A DNA stretch of 36,957 bases, from positions 1 through 36,957 of the forward strand of contig JAPLJY010000022.1 in assembly GCA_026388345.1 (NCBI GenBank), read 5' to 3'. The position numbers were made by a program, and so were the translations under genes. Numbering within the stretch: position 1 is the stretch's first letter; each line of letters starts with the position of its first letter. The DNA comes from Deltaproteobacteria bacterium. Its GTDB lineage: Bacteria > Desulfobacterota > Syntrophia > Syntrophales > UBA5619. Positions 15,581 through 21,326 of this stretch are shown in pieces. The notes below the pieces were generated by a model. That model was not told the DNA's origin. It did no database searches and worked only from the letters and a program-made list of their open reading frames with translations.

Positions 15581-17341
15581 ATGGAAGAGAGGAAATATCA
15601 GGAGGTCGGATTAATTCAGATCCAAACGTCACCGCATAACCCACGCAAACATTTCGAACTGGAGGAGCTGGTTGCATCGATCAAGAGCAAAGGGGTCCTG
15701 GAGCCGATCCTGCTCCGGCCGGTAGTCACGCCGATCGATGAGTTATACGAGACGGTCGGCGGGGCAGGCGCACGCAAATCATTACTGAAAAAGCCCGTGC
15801 CTGAGATGCGCTTCGAGATCGTCGCAGGAGAGCGGCGGTTCCGGGCGGCGTGCATCGTCGCCGAGGCAAACGGCGGGATCGAACACGGCACGATCCCCTC
15901 GATGGTCCAGGAGATGACGGACGACGAGGCCTTCGACGTCATGACGATCGAGAACCTCCAGCGCGAGGACCTGACCGAGCTGGAGGAGGCCCGGGGGTTT
16001 CAAATCTACCTGGACCGCAAAGGTATCGACGCCCTGCCGGTCCTGTCTGAGCGGACCGGGATCGATGCCCGGTACATCCGCCGGCGGATCGCGGTCCTGG
16101 CGCTTCCGGAGGAAATGCTTGGGAAGTGGGAGAAGGGGGAGATCCACTACGGCCACCTGGAGCAACTGACCCGGGTGCAGGATCCGGAGAAAAGAGAAAG
16201 CTACTTCAACACGGTGGCCGGGCGAAACCTCCCCGTCACATGGCTCAAGCAGCAGATCGCCAATGACGCACCGGCGCTCAAGTCGTCCCTGTTTCCCCGG
16301 ACCGAGGCGGGTTGCGACCAATGCGCGCATAATACCACCATTCAGCGCAAGCTCTTCGGGGCGGAGATCAGCAATACCGGCGGGCAATGCCTTTCGCCTT
16401 CGTGCTTCAAGCAGAATCAAAACAACTGGCTGATGGCCCATTGGGCGGAGTTCCGGGAGAAGAAGGGATATCCGACGAACGGATTCCGGTTTCAAGATTC
16501 GATCTCATGGAAAGATTATCAACAGATCGCCAGCAACAAGAACGCGAAAAAAGACTGCCTGGCGTGCGACAAACTCGTCACAATCATCACTCTGGACGGG
16601 GGATTGTATTATGCAGCCTACGACAAGGCCTGCATCGGGGACAAGAAATGCCACGCCCTCAACTACGAGAAACCGTCCCCGGAAGAAACTAAGAAAAAAG
16701 AAAAAAAGGATGATCCGAACGCGCCGCGGGTCGCCTGGCAGGGGAGACATTTTCGGGAGGAACACTACAAGACGCGGATCCCGGAGTTGGTCAATGCGCT
16801 GCCGGCGGAGGACGAGAAGGTGCTCCGGATCACGCTCCTGGTGCTCCTGGAGACGCACGACGGGGCGGCGCAGGCCTTCGGCCGGAAATTCGATCCGAAG
16901 AACATGGTCAAGGGCTATGCCGACGAGAAACGCTACCGCGTCAGCGAGGCCGCCTGGCCGGCGATCGAAAATCTCGATGCCATGGGGATCCGGACCATTC
17001 TCCGGGAAATGTCTCTCCGGATCCTGATGGACGCCGGATCCACGGCCGCCCACACGCGCCGCCGGGTCGCCTGCCACCTGGGATCCGATCTCGCCAAAGA
17101 GTGGCGCATCAACCAAGAATACCTCGACAAGAAGACCATCGCCGAGATCCGCGCGCTCGCGGAGAAGTTCGGAATCTTCGCGGACCCGAAGGCGCAGAAG
17201 TATCTGTATGAGACCCTGAATAAGAAGCGCGGGAAGTTCGACACCTGCAAGAAGGCCGAACTGGTCCGGATCGTCCTGGAGTCGGGCGTCGACCTGGCCG
17301 GGAAGGTGCCGGCGGAGATCCTCGCGGAGGTACCGGCATGA
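15581..17341 (+). CDS. Large ParB-domain phage protein
   Basis: 586 residues. The N-terminal ParB/sulfiredoxin-like domain is visible in NPRKHFELEELVASIKSKG, ILLRPV and FEIVAGERRFRAA (about residues 20-90), then ENLQREDLTELEEARGF. The HTH that normally binds parS is in LSERTGIDARYIRRRIAVL. The middle section has paired cysteines (CDQCAHNT, CLSPSCF, CLACDK) not found in chromosomal ParB. A long C-terminal region (RITLLVLLETHDGAAQAF, KKAELVRIVLESG) is unassigned. No ParA is nearby, so segregation is unlikely; such phage and plasmid ParB-like proteins may act as CTP-dependent DNA-binding regulators or nucleases. The start has the AAAGGAGGTCGGCG module. It follows variable protein 1 by 39 bp and is probably cotranscribed with it. 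Confidence 0.85.
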   Translation: MEERKYQEVGLIQIQTSPHNPRKHFELEELVASIKSKGVLEPILLRPVVTPIDELYETVGGAGARKSLLKKPVPEMRFEIVAGERRFRAACIVAEANGGIEHGTIPSMVQEMTDDEAFDVMTIENLQREDLTELEEARGFQIYLDRKGIDALPVLSERTGIDARYIRRRIAVLALPEEMLGKWEKGEIHYGHLEQLTRVQDPEKRESYFNTVAGRNLPVTWLKQQIANDAPALKSSLFPRTEAGCDQCAHNTTIQRKLFGAEISNTGGQCLSPSCFKQNQNNWLMAHWAEFREKKGYPTNGFRFQDSISWKDYQQIASNKNAKKDCLACDKLVTIITLDGGLYYAAYDKACIGDKKCHALNYEKPSPEETKKKEKKDDPNAPRVAWQGRHFREEHYKTRIPELVNALPAEDEKVLRITLLVLLETHDGAAQAFGRKFDPKNMVKGYADEKRYRVSEAAWPAIENLDAMGIRTILREMSLRILMDAGSTAAHTRRRVACHLGSDLAKEWRINQEYLDKKTIAEIRALAEKFGIFADPKAQKYLYETLNKKRGKFDTCKKAELVRIVLESGVDLAGKVPAEILAEVPA

Positions 17342-17366
17342 GCACGGAAATGAGGAGGCCCGACCG

Positions 17367-17876
17367 ATGGAGCATAAGCTTGTTATGAAACAGCCCGAAA
17401 GGCTGTCTATTTACGGGAAAACACCGTGGGAACTCAGATCATTCCTCGTGCAGGTCGATCCTGGGCAGCGGGAGAACGTCACAATCGATGCCTACAAAGA
17501 CGACGCTCTCTTTGACACGCCCGCGTGCGCCTTGGCCTGCGAGTGTGAAAGTGAGGCCGCGGCCAAGGTCCTGGTCGCAAACATCCATTATGCCGTTGTC
17601 GGCTATCTGACCAACCGCGCCCGGAAACACCAGATTCCCATAAAGGATACGAGGGAACCGGATCCGTCGGAACGGGCATGGGAGGTTATGGTGGGCCTTG
17701 AAACGATTGTGAACCTCCTTTTGAACACAACCCCACTCCGGGCGCAGATGATGAATAATGAAATCCTGCGCCCGTTTTACGATGAGCTGGCGGATATTCT
17801 GCAGATTGCAGCGTTGCTGCGGAGTTCACACAAGAGAGAAGAACCCCAAACACCTTCTTTGATCGCACAGTCATGA
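17367..17876 (+). CDS. Hypothetical phage early protein
   Basis: 169 residues, preceded by GAGGAGG about 10 bases upstream. The second half is strongly helical (SERAWEVMVGLETIVNLLLN, then MMNNEILRPFYDELADILQIAALL). The first half has CALACECESEAAAKVLVANI. No family is recognised. I considered a DGR accessory (Avd) protein because of its helical character, but length and sequence do not support that. It lies between the ParB-like gene and a small regulator-like gene, with the next start about 10 bp downstream. Confidence 0.65.
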   Translation: MEHKLVMKQPERLSIYGKTPWELRSFLVQVDPGQRENVTIDAYKDDALFDTPACALACECESEAAAKVLVANIHYAVVGYLTNRARKHQIPIKDTREPDPSERAWEVMVGLETIVNLLLNTTPLRAQMMNNEILRPFYDELADILQIAALLRSSHKREEPQTPSLIAQS

Positions 17877-17885
17877 GGTTTGGAA

Positions 17886-18179
17886 ATGGGCGACGAAGCG
17901 GCTGAAAAAAAGAACATCCCGCCCGGCCGGCGGAAAGAGCTCAACGAATTGGTGCAGCGATATGCTGAATCACACCGGATCCCTTACAACCAATCCTGGC
18001 GGGAACTCGCCGATCGCTTCTACAAACGCTACCACGCCGCCGTCTACGTCATGAAGCATAGTTATTGTGAGGACAACAAATGCAACATGAATCTGCCTGA
18101 GTTTCTGGAAGAAACGAACTGGATGAACGAGGCCCTGGAGATTGCCCGAGAGATGTCGGGCGCGGCTGCAAAATCGTGA
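17886..18179 (+). CDS. Small hypothetical protein resembling ORF6C-type phage regulator tails
   Basis: 97 residues with a basic N-terminal part: RRKELNELVQRYAESHRIPYNQSWRELADRFYKRY in outline, given here only as the motif LNELVQRYA followed by SWRELADRFYKRY. This pattern resembles the C-terminal ORF6C-like segment of phage antirepressors; the remainder (CEDNKCNMNLPEFLEETNWM) is unassigned. ATG 17886 has GAGGT upstream. Its role is probably regulatory, by weak resemblance and context. Confidence 0.65.
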   Translation: MGDEAAEKKNIPPGRRKELNELVQRYAESHRIPYNQSWRELADRFYKRYHAAVYVMKHSYCEDNKCNMNLPEFLEETNWMNEALEIAREMSGAAAKS

Positions 18180-18201
18180 ATGATTGGAGGAGGTCAGACG
18201 A

Positions 18202-18465
18202 TTGGGGAAGAAACTCTACAAGGCATTCTTGATTTTGGCGGTCTCGGCGCTTTTCATCCTGGCATATCTGATAATTCTGGACCTCATTCTCACCAAAAGG
18301 AATCCGACGTTGGATCTGCAGCGCCACGTTTTGCCCGCCGCGGAGAAGGTAAAACACGACAACCTGCTGATCAAACACGGGCTCCAGGACGGCCGTACGC
18401 TCATCGAGGACTGGCCATCGAAGCCCTGGTTTCTCCGGGATGGGAAAAGGTGTTCATTTCAATGA
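18202..18465 (+). CDS. Small single-pass membrane protein
   Basis: 87 residues from TTG 18202, chosen because AGGAGGT lies 7 bases upstream. A hydrophobic helix (AFLILAVSALFILAYLIILD) follows a short basic N-terminus, so the protein is probably anchored in the inner membrane with the C-terminal ~60 residues outside. No family is recognised. Superinfection exclusion and similar membrane roles are possible for such phage early proteins, but nothing here shows that. Confidence 0.65.
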   Translation: MGKKLYKAFLILAVSALFILAYLIILDLILTKRNPTLDLQRHVLPAAEKVKHDNLLIKHGLQDGRTLIEDWPSKPWFLRDGKRCSFQ

Positions 18466-18490
18466 GGCCGGTATCGGCCGGGAGGGTGTG

Positions 18491-18700
18491 ATGGCAAAAG
18501 GGGTGCAACGGGAAAGGGCTTACGCGAGCCAGGACGAGATCGCCTTCCTGAAGACGCTCGGCGCCGGCATGGCCCCCATGGCCAGGGTTGCACTGCTGAA
18601 ACGCTACCGCGCCACGCTTGCGATGCGGAAACGGTGGGGCAAGGTGGATCCGGAGATCATCGAGGCATATCTGAATTTGGAGATCGGAGGGAAGCCATGA
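18491..18700 (+). CDS. Small basic hypothetical protein
   Basis: 69 residues starting MAKGVQRERAYASQDEIAFL, basic in the middle (LLKRYRATLAMRKRWGK). ATG 18491 has GGGAGGGTGTG upstream. Its stop overlaps the next ATG (ATGA), so the two genes are coupled. No family is recognised. Confidence 0.6.
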   Translation: MAKGVQRERAYASQDEIAFLKTLGAGMAPMARVALLKRYRATLAMRKRWGKVDPEIIEAYLNLEIGGKP

Positions 18701-18900
18701 ACAACAGCAAACAGCTTTACGAGGGTTCTCTGGTGGAGCGAAGGGAGATCCTGCCGGGCGTGTGGGAAATCAATCCGGATCCGCCGCATGGGCGGCTGGT
18801 CCGTTTCCTGGATCGCGCCGTGGAGATCGGCTCCTGGGTCGCGATCATCAGTGCGTGTATCTATTTCGGGTTAGGGATCGTCGTCTGGATGATCGGGTAG
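18697..18900 (+). CDS. Small membrane protein with C-terminal helix
   Basis: 67 residues coupled to the upstream gene by an ATGA overlap. The C-terminal part (SWVAIISACIYFGLGIVVWMIG) is a clear transmembrane helix that ends the protein, a tail-anchored arrangement with a soluble N-terminus (LPGVWEINPDPPHGRLV). It could be holin-like in topology, but the early-region position argues against a lysis role. Function unknown. Confidence 0.6.
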   Translation: MNNSKQLYEGSLVERREILPGVWEINPDPPHGRLVRFLDRAVEIGSWVAIISACIYFGLGIVVWMIG

Positions 18901-18913
18901 CGAGGATTCGGTC

Positions 18914-19906
18914 ATGGCGGAGCCGGTGGGCAACGGATTCCATTACGTTTGCGGCCAATGCGGAAGCAACAGCCTCTACCGCGACGAGGACAGGCGGGCC
19001 GGAGAGGTCTGCATCGCCTGCCGAAAATGTGGGAATCGTTACTATGGCGATGCCATGAGTTTTGCGAAGAGCGGCGCCGCGCCCAGGAAAGTCATTCATC
19101 AGGCGCCCAGGGTGGAACAGTCTGAAATCTCGAAACCGGCAGCAGCGGAAGGCCTGGGCCGCGGCCCGGGGTCGGAAAAACAATTCATAGGGAGGAGGGA
19201 CATTGCCATGGAGGGAAAAACACAAGGTCAGACGCCGTCGGCAAAAAAGAGACTGCTGCCGCTGCCGTGCGGAAACTGCGGGAGAACGCTGACGATTGCC
19301 GGAAAGGAAAGATGCGGTCTTTGTTATCAGACCGGCCGGAAATATGTCGATGGCAGCCCGGAACAGGCGGAGGCCCTGCGGAAACTGAAGGAACGAATCG
19401 AGCAGGAGGGGACTTTCCGGACCGGAAAGAACAAGACCAAATTAACCCCCACGGCGGGGATCACCGAAGAGAAACAACCGGAACAGGCAAAAGCGAGCTC
19501 GGCTGGACCGGAAAGCGGACAGACGACGCATGAGGGAACTTCGGCGGGCGCCGGCGGCGAAGCCGGGCAACAAGCCGTGGACGAGAACGAGAAAATGGCC
19601 GCCAACCTTTTGGATATCTATATCGAGGAGCGGCTGAAGGCGGCCATCGAGATCCTGGAGAAAAAAATGGCTGCGTACGTCGTCGATGCGGGACAACTCC
19701 TTATAGATTCAATCCGAAAAAAAATAACAGAAGTGACGTTTGCGAATCCACACGACCCCGAAGACAAGATCAAATGCAATCTGAAAGAATTTCACGGTTA
19801 CCAGCGCCAATTAAAGGACAACGGTGCGTTATACTTCCTGGATCCGGAGGAGAGAATAATCATCGATGCGTCCCGCCTTGGAAAAATGGTTCTGGTCGGA
19901 CCATGA
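18914..19906 (+). CDS. Hypothetical phage protein with three cysteine-knuckle zinc ribbons
   Basis: 330 residues. The N-terminus has two CxxC knuckles (YVCGQCGSN and CIACRKCGNRY), and a second ribbon lies near residue 118 (LPCGNCGRTL, CGLCYQTG). A low-complexity linker rich in A, G, E and Q follows. The C-terminal ~110 residues (LLDIYIEERLKAAIEILEKK, then EVTFANPHDPEDKIKCNL) form an alpha/beta segment without a recognised family. The zinc ribbons suggest nucleic-acid contact. The ATG is preceded by a weak CGAGGA site. The overlap ATGA at the stop leads into a tiny 19-codon frame that I do not call. Confidence 0.7.
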   Translation: MAEPVGNGFHYVCGQCGSNSLYRDEDRRAGEVCIACRKCGNRYYGDAMSFAKSGAAPRKVIHQAPRVEQSEISKPAAAEGLGRGPGSEKQFIGRRDIAMEGKTQGQTPSAKKRLLPLPCGNCGRTLTIAGKERCGLCYQTGRKYVDGSPEQAEALRKLKERIEQEGTFRTGKNKTKLTPTAGITEEKQPEQAKASSAGPESGQTTHEGTSAGAGGEAGQQAVDENEKMAANLLDIYIEERLKAAIEILEKKMAAYVVDAGQLLIDSIRKKITEVTFANPHDPEDKIKCNLKEFHGYQRQLKDNGALYFLDPEERIIIDASRLGKMVLVGP

Positions 19907-19946
19907 AGGAGGGCGGCCTATTCGACGCGAAAGGAGATTACACTAC

Positions 19947-20516
19947 ATGCCAAACCAGTTGATGGTGAAAAAGGGGAATTTTCTTGTAGCCAAGCACATC
20001 AATGTTGAGCCGGGAGTGAAACCCGGGATGGATGTTCTTCATGTTTTCATGGAGAATCCCGAGGCGGAACTTCACCAGGTTTCGTTTGCTGTGCATTCAA
20101 ACCACACAGAGGGGGTGATCAAGGTCTTCAAGCGACTGGCGCCGATCCGGCCACTGGAGAATAAGCCGGAGGAAATGATCCGGATTGAGCGAGGGGCGAA
20201 AGCGGCTGGCGAGGCCTCGCCGGGACAGGAGTTGATGGGGCGGATTGCGGATGGTGCGACGGACGTCAACCCTTATCTTCTTCACGGTGCAGAACTTGAG
20301 CGGTCGGTACAGGCCCGGAAGGAGGGATACGATGCTCCAGGAGCGGGAATATGTGTGGATCAATCGGATCGACCAGGCGCAGGCCCGGCAACGGGACCGG
20401 CTGACGAAGTGGGAGAAGAAGTTTCTGGACAATCTTCTTGCTCGGTTCCGTGTGCAGAGGGCGACGCTGCACGTGAGCCCGAAGCAATGGCAGGTGATCA
20501 CGGAGATCTCGGATAA
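19947..20516 (+). CDS. Hypothetical phage protein with doubtful C-terminal tail
   Basis: The first ~125 residues look like a real protein (LMVKKGNFLVAKHINVEPG, HQVSFAVHSNHTEGVIKVF). AAGGAG precedes ATG 19947. From about residue 128 the same bases carry the start and all of the well-supported gene at 20332-20529 in another frame. The tail here (rich in G, A, D and P) has the composition expected of an out-of-frame translation. Either the two genes truly overlap by 185 bp or a frameshift has removed the natural stop near 20320. No family is recognised. Confidence 0.55.
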   Translation: MPNQLMVKKGNFLVAKHINVEPGVKPGMDVLHVFMENPEAELHQVSFAVHSNHTEGVIKVFKRLAPIRPLENKPEEMIRIERGAKAAGEASPGQELMGRIADGATDVNPYLLHGAELERSVQARKEGYDAPGAGICVDQSDRPGAGPATGPADEVGEEVSGQSSCSVPCAEGDAAREPEAMAGDHGDLG

Positions 20517-20529
20517 GATCATTCATTAA
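20332..20529 (+). CDS. Small basic helical hypothetical protein
   Basis: 65 residues from ATG 20332, with an excellent AAGGAGGG 6 bases upstream. The sequence begins MLQEREYVWINRIDQAQARQ and is strongly charged and helical (TKWEKKFLDNLLARFR), ending WQVITEISDKIIH. It could be a small nucleic-acid-binding or adaptor protein; no family is recognised. It lies immediately upstream of the second DGR-type variable protein gene. Confidence 0.7.
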   Translation: MLQEREYVWINRIDQAQARQRDRLTKWEKKFLDNLLARFRVQRATLHVSPKQWQVITEISDKIIH

Positions 20530-20555
20530 TCTCTAACAGATTAAGGAGGTCGGAA

Positions 20556-21254
20556 ATGCTGAAACCAGGAACGGATTATGTCATTGGATCGGATTCATTG
20601 TTGAAAGACGCACGGGAGGTAGATCCTGCTTTTTCTGTGGTCGGGGGATTTCACACTCTCTGTGCCGATGCGGGGAAAATCCCCGGGCACCCCTTGAGCG
20701 GATACCGGGAAGGAGATCCGCTGCCATGTTCTCTGTGGAATCTGAATCATCGGGCAAAATGCGGGAACAACGCCGGGATGGTGTACGACCGGGTGCGCGA
20801 TCTATGGGTTGATATTTATTTGCATTCGGATCCCGATCGAAAGATCATCAGTGAATCCCTTGATAACTACGAAACGATCGCAAACAAAATCGGTAAAAGA
20901 CTGCCTACCCATGAAGAATTTTCCTCTCTCGCCGAAGGCTCTAACGAGTTGACCAATATTGCGGGCTCCAAGTTCCATCCTATTTCCGGCGGGCACAAAG
21001 ATACGCTTGGCCAGCGGATGATTTCCGATATCGGGTGCGAGGACTGCGCGGGCCTGGTCTGGCAATGGCTGAAAACGAATGATCCGAGTGATGAATCTTG
21101 CAGGCTGATCGCCGGCGGCGGTTGGAACAGTGCTGCGATTTGCGGCTCTCGCTGTCGTGCTGCGTATTACTATCGCTGGGGTGCGACGACGAGTATCGGC
21201 GCGCGCTTCGTCTCGGAGCCACTGAATCCGCGGGAACGGCGCCAGGCGCAATAA
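20556..21254 (+). CDS. DGR-type variable protein 2, C-type-lectin/FGE-like fold
   Basis: 232 residues, a paralogue of the 14816 gene. Shared blocks are GGFHTLCAD, IPGHPLSG, RLPTHEEF, EGSNE, and QRMISDIGCEDC (Q/RRMISNIGCEDC in the paralogue). The C-terminal diversified block (residues 186-222) is much more alike in DNA than the rest of the two genes. The variable residues here are G189, N191, S192, C200, A202, Y204, Y206, G209 and T211. Aromatic and small residues at these sites are typical of DGR-made ligand surfaces. There is no signal peptide. The start carries AAGGAGGTCGG. It sits just before the primase-helicase gene, far from tail genes, which is unusual for a DGR target. Confidence 0.85.
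   Translation: MLKPGTDYVIGSDSLLKDAREVDPAFSVVGGFHTLCADAGKIPGHPLSGYREGDPLPCSLWNLNHRAKCGNNAGMVYDRVRDLWVDIYLHSDPDRKIISESLDNYETIANKIGKRLPTHEEFSSLAEGSNELTNIAGSKFHPISGGHKDTLGQRMISDIGCEDCAGLVWQWLKTNDPSDESCRLIAGGGWNSAAICGSRCRAAYYYRWGATTSIGARFVSEPLNPRERRQAQ
21111..21223 (+). repeat. Putative DGR variable region VR2
   Basis: Counterpart of VR1 (15404-15516): 13 differences, all in 9 codons, all non-synonymous, with identical 22-base and 35-base blocks between and after them. Two further differences just upstream (c/a in the codon before, g/a four bases earlier) are also adenine-compatible, so the variable region may begin slightly earlier. Outside the block the two genes diverge in the ordinary way, including third-position changes. 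Confidence 0.8.
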
Positions 21255-21269
21255 AACGAAAAACGATAG

Positions 21270-21290
21270 CGCGCAGCGCGTCGCGGTTTT
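21270..21290 (+). terminator. Hairpin and T-run downstream of VR2
   Basis: CGCGC-A-GCGCG (21270-21280, or a 4-bp stem with a 3-base loop) lies about 47 bp after the end of VR2 and is followed within a few bases by T5. It could be a weak terminator or, by analogy with VR1, a DGR target hairpin. The short stem makes either weakly supported. Confidence 0.35.
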
Positions 21291-21326
21291 TACTCATCCA
21301 GTAATAGGCCGGGAGAGTCGGCGATA

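Noticed and set aside
17367..17876. Candidate DGR accessory protein (Avd)
   Set aside because: Helical and between the two variable-protein genes, but too long, not notably basic, and without recognisable Avd sequence; no RT is adjacent.
15404..21223. Ordinary gene duplication or gene conversion as the explanation of the near-identical C-terminal blocks
   Set aside because: All 13 differences fall in 9 codons and are non-synonymous, with long identical runs between, while the rest of the genes has diverged. Conversion would not concentrate changes at adenine-compatible sites. It remains the main alternative if no template is found.
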